The notes below the pieces were generated by a model that did no database searches, had not been told where the DNA came from, and was given only the letters and a program-made list of their open reading frames with translations. From positions 1 through 64,000 of the forward strand of contig QWDQ01000085.1 in NCBI GenBank assembly GCA_003868215.1: 64,000 nt of DNA, given 5' to 3'. A program made the translations under genes and the position numbers. Below, piece by piece: positions 22,249 to 33,114 of the stretch (position 1 is its first letter; each line of letters opens with the position of its first letter). Source of the stretch: Pseudophaeomoniella oleicola (lineage: Eukaryota > Ascomycota > Eurotiomycetes > Phaeomoniellales > Phaeomoniellaceae).

Positions 22249-22370
22249 AGGTACCTATGTAGAAAATCTAAGAAAAGTCATCTTAGCCCTTCACGTCGCC
22301 ATGGTCAATGAGAGAGGATTTAAAAAGCCAATATCCGCTGAAAATATTCCATTCAATATTCTATCTATCC

Positions 22371-22453
22371 GTACATACATACATAGATACATGCACACAT
22401 ACATATATACTAGCCTCCTCCTCCTCGTCGTCGTCGTCATCGTCATCGTCATC
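22371..22453. repeat. Compound microsatellite (ACAT)n / (CTC)n(GTC)n(ATCGTC)n
   Basis: ACATACATACAT-type repeats pass into CTCCTCCTC, then GTCGTCGTC and CATCGTCATCGTC. It ends about 40 bp beyond the P450 stop. Confidence 0.85.
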
Positions 22454-22490
22454 AACAAAAAAAAATTGACCCTCCCACTAACTCGCTCAC

Positions 22491-24254
22491 TCACTCCCAC
22501 TCAACCTTCTTAACCCTCACGTTCATGCCCCCCTTCGGTCTCGCCGTCACCCCACCTTTAATCTCGAGCACCTCGTTCGGATCCTTCAATTCGCATTCCC
22601 ACCGACCGACCCACGTGGCGACGAGGGTCTTGAACTCGGCGACGGCGAAGTCGCGACCGATGCAGCTGCGCACGCCGTGGTTGAAGGTGAGGAAGGCGTA
22701 GTTTGATTTGGCGCCGCCGTCGTTGTTCGGTTTGTCGTCATTCGTGAGCCAGCGGGAGGGGTCGAAGTCGGGGGCGGAGGGGCCCCAGAGCGCGGTGCTG
22801 AAGTTGACGGCCCATGGGCAGATGATGACGGTGGTTGAGGCGGGGATCGGGTGGGAGAGGATCGTGGTCGGGACGGAGGCGGAGCGGAGGGTCATGGGGA
22901 CGGGGGCGTGGAAGCGGAGGACTTCGAGGCAGAAGGCGTGGAGGTAAGGGAGCGAGTCGAGCTGCTGGGAGGTTATGGGGGTGCTTGGGTGGAGGTGGGT
23001 GTGGATTTCAGTGCGGAGGCGGGTTTGGATCTCGGGGTGGGTAGAGAGGGCATAGATAGCCCATTGCATCGAACTGGCTGTTGTTTCATGACCAGCGAGG
23101 AGGAATCTGGAGGACGAGCGTTAGCATATTGAAGTTGACATTATTGTGATAAGGGTAGGTTGATTCGGGTTCAGCAAGGGCCACAGGAAGATAGGACAGA
23201 AACGTACGTCATCATTTGATTCACAAGTTCTTCGTCTGTGAAAAAGCCCGATTCTAAAGCGACGGAGATGATGTCGATATCAGACCGGCCTTTCTCTTGA
23301 ATCTGCTTTTTCTTTTCCTCCACCATTTCCAAAGCGGTCCGTCGGGCGACTTTAGACGCCTGATTGACATCCTCGTTCCTTTTGACCGGAATAGCAGCCA
23401 ACAGCCACGCTGGGAAGAAAAAGCCGAGGAGCCCTAAAATCTGAGCTTCCCTAGTTGGGGTGACCAATGTTTTATAACTTCGACTCAATGCATTGTCGGG
23501 GTTGTCAAGGGTGTTGAAGTCCCGACCCATGCCTGCGAGACCGATGATATCCAGGGTTGCTCGACTGACCCAATCTCCGACCTCAACAACATTATCGCTA
23601 GCAGTCTCGAAATACTGTTCTAATTTGTTGTTCATTTCGATCCCCTTGTTCCAGAATACGGGATAAAGCTCTTTAATGTGCCGGAAAGAGAACGCTGGGT
23701 TGAGATTTCTACGCTGAGCCTGTGAAATCGATTTAGCAACTTGCCCCTGCATCCCGCGGCATATGAACAGCTACCTTATGCTCGTCTCCTTCGGCAAGCA
23801 GTAAACCTTCTCCCAGTAACCGGATCAAGCTGAAACGGAGCCTCGATGGCTTCGTGAAAATGTAGCTCTTCATCTGCAGCACCTCTCTTAACGCTTCAGG
23901 GCTCGTGAGCAAGACCCGTTCCTTGTTACCAAGGAACAGATAACGAATGAGTCCATTATTTGGAACCTCATTTATCCACCGTCTCTGTGGTAAACCAGAT
24001 GGTTCTGCCCGTATGGTCGTGAACTGGCCATTCAAGAAAGAGTTTCCAGAAGGACCAGGTAGACCTCTGAGAGGGCTCAGGAATCGAGGGTACAATATGA
24101 CAGCGTAGATGAACCAGATTGTGAACTCGATTGGCAGTATAGTGCATCCGGTCCAAAGGTACGATTGTCGGATTGAATATTCAGGTGCAAATTTGACGAG
24201 AGCAACAGCTCCCACTGCAGCCACGGCAAACCACTCTCGATATGTATTCAACAT
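22491..24254 (-). CDS. Cytochrome P450 monooxygenase
   Basis: Three exons (23775-24254, 23208-23719, 22491-23106) encode 535 residues. Visible: two hydrophobic N-terminal segments (membrane anchor to the ER), PRFLSPLRGLPGP hinge near 75, EGDEHKAQRRNLNPAFS (C-helix, made by the first splice), the I-helix oxygen-binding motif FLLAGHETTAS (made by the second splice), the K-helix ExxR in CLEVLRFH, and the haem-cysteine loop FNHGVRSCIGRDFA near the C-terminus. All key residues are present, so it should be active with a P450 reductase. It is a fungal group I type E enzyme whose CYP family I cannot assign; substrate unknown. Its neighbours are not a biosynthetic cluster core. The third exon has markedly GC-rich codon use. 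Confidence 0.93.
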
Positions 24255-24685
24255 GATGGCTGACCTATGGATCCGTCTACCCAAAAAGAATATGACAGTC
24301 TGCAGATGATCCTGATGTATGTTTAGACAGAAAAATCTGGCGGCATGAGAACAGCTTCTGAAAGCGATTGCTCGCCAGCACCATCAAGGTTCAGAGGTGT
24401 CGCAAGTTTGAAGTAGCAGGCAAAGAACAATGCTGAGACCTGAAACGCTTTCAATTTCGTCTCGCTTTTTCCGAGGTCACAGATCGGAAAGAGACAACAA
24501 CGTCCAGGCTTTTTCATGCAAACAACAAATGGAGATTTGCCACAAATTGAAGAACCACACGTATGATCACATCTCATACGTTTGTTTTGTACGGAGTAAG
24601 TAACTTACCTAGGCAATCACCTATATACGCCACCACAACAACCCCGTGCCGTGTTAGGTATCCAATGACGATGTCCGCATATAAC

Positions 24686-24699
24686 TTACTACGTAGTAA
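24686..24699. repeat. TTACTACGTAGTAA palindrome
   Basis: Exact 14-bp palindrome. The 12-bp core TACTACGTAGTA is flanked on both sides by ACT in direct orientation. Confidence 0.8.
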
Positions 24700-24846
24700 C
24701 TAATGATGCGAATACGAATCTTGGGCCTATCCCTGAAACGTAGATGGCTTCGCTGGAAACATCGCTTAAAGCAATTTGGGCGATTAAGTTAGGTTAGATG
24801 GCTAATGCTAATCCAAGAGTGTTGAGCGTCGCACGTCGCACGTCCC

Positions 24847-24880
24847 AAATCAATCAAATCAATCAAATCAATCAAATCCT
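24847..24880. repeat. Tandem 9-bp repeat (AATCAATCA-like)
   Basis: About three and a half copies of a CAAATCAAT unit, followed by TTAACTTAACTTAATTAATTA. Located in the P450 upstream interval. Confidence 0.85.
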
Positions 24881-25516
24881 AACTTTGCTTAACTTAACTT
24901 AATTAATTACCAATATCCTGGATGGTCCAGGCGAACAAGCTCATAGGAATCCGGAGAGTCGGAAAGTCCTTGCTCTCCGGCGGACAAGGAGCCATGCTAA
25001 CACCGATACATACATTGATTGAGAAGTATTGAGGAGTCTACCTGCTAAGATGTCTTTTTGCGACATGTTGTTCGATGGAGGGGGACGGGTTTGAGAACGT
25101 CCGGAGATCCCATTCTTTCGCTAAACTTTTCTCGCTTACTGTAAAAGGTTGATGGGTTCGCAGTCGATGCTATTTCGAGCTTGGACTGTGTTTGAATGTG
25201 GTAGGGGACATCCTGGATGAATGAAGGATGGCTTATTATCACTTGTTAACTTATTAGATCACAGCTGGATATCAAGGATGGACGTGAACATGACACATCA
25301 ACAGCATCTTATTAACAGGCCGTGATTGGTAGAAGTAGAAGCAGCATCTATAAGGCATCCAGATCGAAATCTAGCAAAAGTGTCTACAGATCTAGAGTGC
25401 TGACGAGCTAACCGCTTATGCTCCTCTTCTATCTTCCTTGATGTAATCTAAATCCAATGTCATCTCCAAGCCACGAAACTCCATCGCAATGCAAATGTCG
25501 TGGATCATTTCGACAA

Positions 25517-26839
25517 TCAGTGAGTCTTCTTTCCTGCACGTCCCCCAAAGCCCCAGCCGATTTGGTTGGCAACCTTGATGGGAGTGTTCAGTTCCTCCGC
25601 AAATCTCCAGACGAGGCCTGGCTCCTTTTGGAAGTAACGACCAATGAAGATCGCGTCGAGCCCTTCGTCGAGGAGTTCGTTGGCCTGAGGACCCGTGGTG
25701 ATTGCGCCAACAGCGCTGACCAGAAGCTTGTCACCAACAGCTTTCTTGGCAGCAAAGGAGAAAGGCGCCTGGTAGTTGCGGCCGGCGACGATCTTTTGGG
25801 CCGGGTGCATCCCACCACTGGAGACGTCCAGGAAGTCGACACCGTGCTCGGCCAAGAGGGGAGCCAACTTGGCAGTATCATCCGAGGTCCATGATTCCTT
25901 GAACGGCGAACCTTCGTAGGAGAGCCAGTCGTCGGCGCTGATTCTCAAAAACAAAGGCATGGTCTCGGGAATCTCGCGACGAACGCAGTCGACGATCTCG
26001 AGCGACAGACGAGTACGGTTCTCGAAAGAACCACCGTACTTATCAGTTCGTCTGTTGCTGACGGGGCTGAGGAACTCGTGGAGCAAGTATCCATGAGCAT
26101 TGTGGATCTCGATGGCATCAAATCCGGCCTTCAATGCGCGACGCGTGGCAGCAATGAATGCACCCTTCAATTCCTCGATGTCTGCTTCGGTCATTTCATT
26201 TGGAGTGGGGAGATTGTCGGCGTATGGGATGGCGCTTGGGGCCTTGGTCTTCTTTGGCCATCCTCCGTTCTTTTCGGTGGCAGTCTCACAGGCAGCCAAC
26301 CACGGAGCCACGTTCGAGGCTTTGCGGCCAGCGTGGGCCAACTGGACCATGATCTTCTGGCCTTGGCCGTGGGCAAAGTCGACGACCCTCTTCCATGGCT
26401 CGATTTGAGAATCCTTCCATAAACCTGCATCCTCTGGGGTGATTCTTCCTTCTGGGAGCACGGCAGTGGCTTCCACGCAGGTCAGACCGGGACCGCGCTG
26501 GAGGATGCCACCTAGATGAGTGAGTGCCCAATCGGTAACATGACCATCTTCGGAGGAGTACTGGCACAGAGGGGAAAGCTATGCGGCATTGTCAGCACAT
26601 ACTGCAAGATCGAGGGTATGGTTGAAGGAATAACTTACGAAGATTCTGTTCTGCAACTCCAGTCCTCTGATCTTCAAAGGCTTGAACAACTTGGGGGCCT
26701 TCTCCTTGTCAATGGCAGTTCCTGAGGGAGGTTCCTGCGCAGGAGTAAAGTATGAGATACCGGCGGCAGCCTTGTTCGGGATATCAGGGTAGTTGGGAGC
26801 AGCCTCAGCAGCCTCCTTCTGCAAGTTGTGGGATGCCAT
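25517..26839 (-). CDS. NADH:flavin oxidoreductase, Old Yellow Enzyme (YqjM type)
   Basis: Exons 26639-26839 and 25517-26578 (phase-0 intron) encode 420 residues of an FMN-binding TIM-barrel ene-reductase. After an N-terminal extension of about 45 residues come KLFKPLKIRGLELQNRIF and, across the splice, LSPLCQYSSEDGHVTDWALTHLGG; the cysteine in PLCQYS matches the redox-tuning cysteine of YqjM-type enzymes. Further hallmarks are QLAHAGRKAS, the substrate-binding pair IEIHNAHGYLLHEFLSP, the RTDKYGGSFENRTR segment, and the FMN phosphate site with AVGAITTGPQANELL and IFIGRYF. Family role: NAD(P)H-dependent reduction of activated C=C bonds, cytosolic. The coding strand is GC-rich and strongly biased, suggesting high expression. 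The physiological substrate is unknown. Confidence 0.93.
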
Positions 26840-27702
26840 TTCGCACGGTGGGATAGATTAGATATGTAGAGGTAGTCAGAAAGGACTACGGAAGTGGTGA
26901 ATATTGGGGGGAAAAAAGAGACGAGATAGTTTCAAGCTCCAAGACAATATACAACGAATTTCAATCCAAAAAGATGAAACGAGAGATCTATCGCAGACAA
27001 TATATAGTAATTTCTAGATAACATTGCTGCAGCCGGGGAACTTTCGGACAAGGCGGCCGTATCATAGCAATATTGGACGTGATTGACAATGACGTGGGGC
27101 AGAGAACATTCGATCACCTAAGCGTCGCTCGGCGTGTCGAGGGGCAGAAGTTTCCATTTGCTGAAATTTCCAAAATGGTCTCCGCCAGCAGCACAAAATG
27201 TATCGGCAGTCATCAAGGGAAGAACCGCATTGGAGTTGACAAATCGCAAGGACAGGCCACACATGAATTATTAAGCAACTGATTGCACGAGAGAACTCTG
27301 CAAAAGCTCGTCTGCTTTACTCCACTAACCTCCGACATAGGCCAATCCCACTTCCACGTTGCACGGAAAGCAAAGAAGCTTGATCTGAATGCTTCCGATA
27401 TACATCCGGGAACATCTGCCGAGATGTCTAAACCTGCTGAAGGTTTTCTTGACCGCCGAACAAAGAGTTACTCAATTGGCTGGCCAGACGCGATGAGGCC
27501 TGCCAAGTGTCACTCGACCAGGGACGAACAGTATTTTGGAACATCAGCTGTAACACGATGGAGAGACAGAATCCCATACGAAATTCGCAACATTTGGCAT
27601 TTCATTCCCTAGTCATAAAGATCATGAAAACTATTATCATAGACTCGTAACTATCGGTCCTCCGCACGTCATCCCGGCCAGTCGTTGCATCTAAGACCAA
27701 TA
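26840..27702. other. Intergenic, OYE promoter
   Basis: 0.86 kb between two minus-strand genes. Several open frames of 60-110 codons show no recognisable features. No repeats of note. Confidence 0.55.
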
Positions 27703-30573
27703 TTAGACGATACCGATGACCACCATGTACCTCAGCTTCCCATCTTTACCGCCCATTCCATCATCTAGCACCATTTGATTGCTTCTCCATCCCCAGCTTT
27801 GACTGAAGTTGAACCGGTCCGGTGCGCTCTCATATACGCTTAGCATCCGACCAGCCTTGCTGGGCGAGTAGATTTTGAAGTACGTCCGAATCGTGGGGCG
27901 TGCATCCACGTATGCAGGCATAGTGGGCACGCTGAATTTACGACTTGCTTTGGCGAGATCGTCGTTGTCCTCGTCAGAGTCCGCAAGGTATTCACCCCCT
28001 GGTCGCTCTGGTTGTATCGTTGCAATTGAACTGTCGGATGTCTTGTGGAGGCCCCCCAAATCCACTGAACGTCTCAAAGGACGCGAGGGGATCGCTACAG
28101 CAGGATCTCCAGCGGCCGCTGGTCGTGACGAGTCGCCATCACCTCCCGAACCGCTAGTTTCATCTTCTGGGTCGGCCTCCCCGCCACTGGAAGAGACAGC
28201 CGTCGTCCAATGCCTATTGCGGCGCTCGTTTTTCCGCAGCAGCATCTCCCGCTCCAACTGTCCAATACGATCGTCGACCGTCAACTGGGAGAGAGACGAG
28301 GGGTCGGCCGATTGATCTCGCTCCTTCGCACGGTGCAGGTAGATACCTAGCTGCGGGTGTTTATTCGTGTTCTGCCTTTGTATGTACAAGTTCCACATGC
28401 TGCCGGCATACCACACTGTTTGTGAATATATACGTTTTCTGTCCTTTAGTGTACGAGGACTGGGGAACTCTGCAGAAAACCGAAATGGAGGATAATGGCT
28501 GTAGCGTGGATGCTCATTACTGGAGTGGCGAGAATGAGCGGAAGCTGACTCGATTCCATTCGCCATAAAGTCTGTTGCCCATTGCACATCCGTTGGTTCA
28601 AGGCTCGCCGATAGACGTGTCATATGAGGAGTCCAACTGGCAATGTTACTCAAAGCAGCTGCTGTATATGCCTCAGTTGTGCCCCCCATCACACTGGAGG
28701 AGTCGATAGTCGGAATCCAGAACTTCCTGGGCCTTCCGTTAAGATCCCAGCTGTCCGACTCCATCTCAGCTGGTTGCTCAGCATGCTGACGTTCTTTCCC
28801 TTTGGCAGAGATATCTTCCGACTGGGGTAAGACGAGCTCATCCCCGTCCACATTCCTATCATCAGCTAGTAGACTGAGGCCCAGTTCCTGATCCGATTCC
28901 CGAGCGTTGACTACCCTCTGCCGTAGTTCCATTGACATCCACAAAGCGCTAGAAATGACCTTCTCTGGCGCGACTGGCACACCGAGGATATCCTTCTGAT
29001 TCTTGATTTGTTGCAGCTGCTCAAATCGGAGATGTACGTAATGAATACCCTCATCTAGGAGAACCAACAATGGTGCGATATCCAGTGATGTATACAGGGC
29101 GACCCATACTTCGTCTTTTTCGGCGACTTGTCGACTTCCGAGCATTGAGTCCTGACGATACACTGTATCGAAGCGGACAGCGAAGAATTTCAGCGAAGTT
29201 GGTTTCGGATGCAAAAACCGCCCTGATGGCGACACAAGTCCTGCATCAACAGCCTTCATTCTCAGCCGGCGGTTGACCAAGCGCACTGTGAGGTACCATC
29301 TCTCCCATTCACTTGGAACAAAGAAGGCATCGTGGCCAAGAACTTCGCGTATGATATCACCTGGTATACCGTCCCAATAGTCATATGGCATTTCCCAGCC
29401 TTCTCTACAAAGTACTGCTTTCGCAGACGCAAGTATGCGGTCACCAGCTTTTCCATAGTAATTACTTGTCACCAGACTAATCAACTGGTGTATTTTGGAC
29501 GGATGCATCTGTCTCAGTAAGATCTCGACACTTGAGTCCACCAAATCGACCATATCAAGCCAGCAGCCAGTGGCAAACAAACTTAAAGCTTCTTGCTCCT
29601 CTTCAATAGGAACGCTACACCCATAAATCCTTTTTAGGGCGAGTTCGAAAGCCTCCTTTGTAATATTAATATCGATCTCTTCTGGATGGAGTGAGATCTC
29701 TCTAGCTGAGCTCTCAGTCCAGGGACCGGAAAGTGCTGTAGAAAAGAAGGGAACTCTGTCGAGAAGTAATCTGTGGAGCTTGTAGCTGTTGCCGAAGGCA
29801 TGGATTGTGATATCAGAGTGTCTACCATCCATCAAACCTCGCGACAGTAAGTGAGCACCAAGGCCTTCCAGATTTCCGGTCCGCATGGTTACTGCTGCGC
29901 TACTGGTGGATCTTAGGAACGAGCTGGGCCGGGATATACTCTGTGATCCTCCGTCTGCAGTAAATAGTCTTGACAACGTAACTGGAGCGGTATCACCACG
30001 TGGCTCATCAGAAGGGGCTACTGATGGGTCGTCTATATCCTTTTCAGGAGGTTGTATCCTAGCACGTCTCGAAGAACTGGCGGGATGGGGTAAGCTTAGA
30101 CTAGGTGGCTCTCGGGTATTGTTCTTTCTGCCCGACGAAGACGAGGGCGCAGTCAAGACTGATAGCGGCCGGGAAATGTTCGAGGGTAGAGCAGGGCTCA
30201 TAGATGCCTGCGCGGTGTTCACCGAGACCGTGGCAGTCGCCGGACCAGAGGAGAATATTGACCTTGTAGGGGGTGTACTAAACGAAGGGGGAGTTTGTAC
30301 TGGAGCTACATCGGCATTCGTAGCTGCGGAGACCTGGCCGCTTGAAGAAGCTCTCTGTTGCTGCGATGGACGGTGCATCGAACTTGTACGAGGCAACGGC
30401 GAATGTCTCGATGAACCAGATGGTGACTGTCGGGGTGCATGGTTTGTAAATGACCATAGCGGCGGTCCTATGAGCGGAGAACCTCCATCCGTACCTTGAG
30501 CCACAGAGAGGTCAGCAAGAATATCTCGCAATGTCCCCCCCGAGTCAGCATCATCGGTATGGTCGTTCTCCAT
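27703..30573 (-). CDS. BTB/POZ protein, germ-cell-less-like
   Basis: One uninterrupted frame of 956 residues. The first 240 residues are Ser/Pro-rich and disordered. The BTB domain lies at about 245-350: GRHSDITIHAFGNSYKLHRL, then DRVPFFSTALSGPW and FELALKRIYGCSV. A BACK-like helical region follows (ATGCWLDMVDLVDSSVEILL, SNYYGKAGDRILASAK), as in germ-cell-less family members. The remainder contains a large folded region with WVALYTSLDIAPLLVLLDEG and WYAGSMWNLYIQRQN, an acidic Ser/Gly-rich linker near 800-880, and a final conserved-looking block (RTYFKIYSPSKAGRMLSVYE) close to the stop. BTB proteins of this kind typically serve as Cul3 adaptors; here that is inference. It is head-to-head with COX15. 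Confidence 0.88.
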   Translation of the reverse strand: MENDHTDDADSGGTLRDILADLSVAQGTDGGSPLIGPPLWSFTNHAPRQSPSGSSRHSPLPRTSSMHRPSQQQRASSSGQVSAATNADVAPVQTPPSFSTPPTRSIFSSGPATATVSVNTAQASMSPALPSNISRPLSVLTAPSSSSGRKNNTREPPSLSLPHPASSSRRARIQPPEKDIDDPSVAPSDEPRGDTAPVTLSRLFTADGGSQSISRPSSFLRSTSSAAVTMRTGNLEGLGAHLLSRGLMDGRHSDITIHAFGNSYKLHRLLLDRVPFFSTALSGPWTESSAREISLHPEEIDINITKEAFELALKRIYGCSVPIEEEQEALSLFATGCWLDMVDLVDSSVEILLRQMHPSKIHQLISLVTSNYYGKAGDRILASAKAVLCREGWEMPYDYWDGIPGDIIREVLGHDAFFVPSEWERWYLTVRLVNRRLRMKAVDAGLVSPSGRFLHPKPTSLKFFAVRFDTVYRQDSMLGSRQVAEKDEVWVALYTSLDIAPLLVLLDEGIHYVHLRFEQLQQIKNQKDILGVPVAPEKVISSALWMSMELRQRVVNARESDQELGLSLLADDRNVDGDELVLPQSEDISAKGKERQHAEQPAEMESDSWDLNGRPRKFWIPTIDSSSVMGGTTEAYTAAALSNIASWTPHMTRLSASLEPTDVQWATDFMANGIESASAHSRHSSNEHPRYSHYPPFRFSAEFPSPRTLKDRKRIYSQTVWYAGSMWNLYIQRQNTNKHPQLGIYLHRAKERDQSADPSSLSQLTVDDRIGQLEREMLLRKNERRNRHWTTAVSSSGGEADPEDETSGSGGDGDSSRPAAAGDPAVAIPSRPLRRSVDLGGLHKTSDSSIATIQPERPGGEYLADSDEDNDDLAKASRKFSVPTMPAYVDARPTIRTYFKIYSPSKAGRMLSVYESAPDRFNFSQSWGWRSNQMVLDDGMGGKDGKLRYMVVIGIV

Positions 30574-31463
30574 GAGGAAAATCCTTAAATTGCTGTGAAG
30601 AATGAGCTGAGATTGGCAGCTGCATCATCTGAGAAAGAACTGCAGGAATGGCATTCTCTGCAAACGTCCCTTACTTATTTGAATTCGGGGGTCATCTGGG
30701 GAAGGGAATGTAAGATGTCAGATAGAGAAGTGGCAGGAATGAGACGCAGATGGTCGGTGTAAACTAAGGACACAGCTACCGTTCATAAGTCTCGTCACAA
30801 GATCTTGGAGCGTACAGGAAGACTTGATAATGTACGTGAAAGCTTTGAAGACAGACGAAAATGAGTGAAGGAGGAAAGGAAAGGATGCTGATGATGCAGA
30901 TATTCTTCATGAAGGGATCATCATCTGACGCCTCTGCTGGTTCAGATATGACGACGTCTTGCAGGGGATCCGAGTGCTTTTTGCTACTACGTACTAGTAC
31001 GTAGTAGACGATCTGAACGTTGGAGGGTGATACTGATAGGCGCTTGTGGTTTGATTTGGGGTTATCTATTGTTCACTTTAGTTAAACGGCGTGGGGTTCT
31101 GGACCCTTTACGTTGGTATGCAGTATTATCATTATTAACTTATCGCCCAGAGAGCAGCGGTTTCTGTATTACGTAGTATATCGTATTGCCAAGATTTCTT
31201 TTCATTGGTAAATGACAGATAATGACCACCTCAGTCACGCCAACGCAATTCCCGATATCGTATTGTCTTGTATCGTATCCCCATCTCCAACGTTCCTTAT
31301 TGGAATTTGGCGAGGAACCATTGGACGGAGGTCGGCCGCGGAAAAGACCGAAGGGTAGACAAAAAGTCCAGAATCAAGATCACTAACTGCACTCCCTTCT
31401 CTCCTCGGATAGCTATAAAAAGTGAAGAGTGTGGTACAATCGTACCTCCTGTGAGACAGGGAG
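30574..31463. other. Divergent intergenic promoter region
   Basis: 0.89 kb between the BTB gene (-) and COX15 (+), holding both promoters. It carries a perfect 24-bp palindrome at 30984-31007 and ATTACGTAGTATA near 31169. No gene recognised. Confidence 0.6.
30984..31007. repeat. Perfect 24-bp palindrome (CTACTACGTAC + GTACGTAGTAG type)
   Basis: The left arm CTACTACGTACT and the right arm AGTACGTAGTAG are exact reverse complements with no spacer. The arms contain the same TACTACGTA half seen in the shorter palindromes of the window. It could be a cruciform-prone site, a dimeric protein-binding site or a nested duplication of the shorter motif. Confidence 0.9.
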
Positions 31464-33114
31464 ATGTTCAGTTCCCCGAGATTCCTCGCCCGGCTCAAAG
31501 CGGCTGCTCCCACCCTGTCGAAACAGTTGCTCGAGTGCAACCAAGGCGCTCGAAGACAGGTCCGCCAAAATAGTTCTCTGCGCAAATGGGTCACTCCTGC
31601 TCAGACCGCAGGCGCTGCATATGAGAACACCAGCTTCAGAGCAGCTTTCAAAAATGCGAAGAGATTCCAATCCACTCACGCTTTACCTGCCGCAGATGTC
31701 ACAGCCAATGCTGCTGCTCAGGGACTCAAGAAGGCCGCCTTCTTCCCCGAAGCCAGTAGTAACGTAGTGGGTTACTGGTTGTTAGCTAGTGCAGGGAGTG
31801 TCTTTGGGATCGTTGTCTTCGGGGGCTTGACGAGACTGACAGAGTCAGGGTAAGTGTCTATATTCCTCTCGGCAGCAGTTCGCCTAATACTCTCATAGCC
31901 TTAGTATCACCGAATGGAAGCCTGTGACTGGTTCACTCCCACCGCTTAACGACGCAGATTGGGAATCCGAGTTCGCAAAATACCGCGCGTCTCCTGAGTT
32001 CATAAGGCTCAACCCGCACATGACTCTCCCCGAGTTCAAAAAGATATATTACATGGAATGGATTCATAGGCTTTGGGGCCGCTTCGTGGGATTATCGTTT
32101 GTCCTCCCAGCTATATATCTCGTTGCCCGTCGTAGAGTCTCGAGCAGGATGTCTCTTCAACTCGCAGGTATAGCTGGTCTCATCGGATTCCAAGGGTTCA
32201 TTGGTTGGTGGATGGTCAAGTCTGGACTCAAGGACGACCTCTTCGCACCCGGTAGCCACCCGCGAGTATCTCAATACCGCCTAACTGCTCACCTTGGTGC
32301 TGCTTTCTTCTGCTATGTTGCAATGCTCTGGAACGGTCTCTCTATCCTCCGGACCAACCGTTTGCTCCGCGATCCAACAGCATCTACCAGCCTCCTCTCA
32401 ACACTATCCGACTCCCGCCTTGCTCTCTTCAAACGGTCCGTCTTCGCTCTAAGCATCCTGATCTTCATAACCGCTATGTCTGGCGCCTTGGTCGCTGGGC
32501 TAGATGCCGGTCTCATCTACAACGAATTCCCCAAAATGGGTCTTGGCCTCGCTCCACCAAAATCCGAACTATTCTCAGACTTCTACTCCCACACCCCGGA
32601 CAAGTCTGACATCTGGTGGAGGAATATGCTTGAGAATCCTTCTCTCGTTCAGCTCGACCATCGGATCCTGGCTACTACAACGTTTGCTGCCGTCATGGCC
32701 CTGTTTGCCTACTCCAAATATAGTCCAACGATGCGCGCCCTCCTGCCTCGTGCCGCCAAAAAGGGCATCCACGGCGTCGTCGGTTTTGCATGGCTACAAG
32801 TTGGCCTCGGTATCTCCACTCTGATCTATCTCGTCCCCTTACCGCTCGCCTCCGCACATCAAGCTGGCAGCCTTGCGCTCTTGACATGGACTTTGGTCCT
32901 TGGAAGCCGCGTGTGGTTCCCGTCCCGAGCTGCAACGCTGGTCACGAAAAGAGTCAAAGCTTCTGGTGTTTCAGCAGCATCATCAGCGAGCTCCTCACCA
33001 GCCAACGTGACGCCGGGATTCGGTGCGATCAGGTTGGGGAAAGCCGAGGCAGGTTTACCAGAAGGCCAGATTCAGCAAAGAAGAGCATTCCATGGCTCCA
33101 TGATGAGACTGTAG
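31464..33114 (+). CDS. COX15: Heme A synthase, COX15
   Basis: Exons 31464-31849 and 31899-33114 encode 533 residues. The first 90 or so are basic, Ser/Ala-rich and lack acid residues at the start, a mitochondrial targeting sequence. The join gives GGLTRLTESGLSITEWKPV, the Cox15/CtaA signature. Haem-ligand histidines are seen in YYMEWIHRLWGR, RLTAHLGAA, QLDHRILA and SAHQAGSL. About eight membrane spans are evident. It oxidises haem O to haem A in the mitochondrial inner membrane for cytochrome c oxidase assembly, downstream of Cox10. The C-terminal tail after the last span (about 60 residues, Ser/Ala-rich) is longer than the core family needs. Intron 49 nt with GTAAGT donor and CTAAT branch site. 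Confidence 0.96.

Larger units (their letters stand above)
21823..22490. other. Convergent intergenic with repeats and palindromes
   Basis: A 668-bp tail-to-tail spacer. It contains two exact TACCTAGGTA palindromes (22138-22147, 22239-22248) amid many TACCTA/TAGGTA half-sites, and a compound microsatellite at 22371-22453. No gene recognised. Confidence 0.65.
24255..25516. other. Intergenic between P450 and OYE genes
   Basis: 1.26 kb holding the P450 promoter and the OYE 3' flank. Visible: TACGGAGTA near 24590, TTACTACGTAGTAA at 24686-24699, and a 9-bp tandem repeat at 24847-24880. No gene recognised. Confidence 0.6.

Noticed and set aside
22491-26839. P450 plus Old Yellow Enzyme as part of a secondary-metabolite cluster
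   Set aside because: No polyketide synthase, peptide synthetase, terpene cyclase or prenyltransferase nearby; neighbours are housekeeping genes.
27283-27612. 109-codon plus-strand frame between the OYE and BTB genes
   Set aside because: No family features and no conserved-looking motif; treated as chance.
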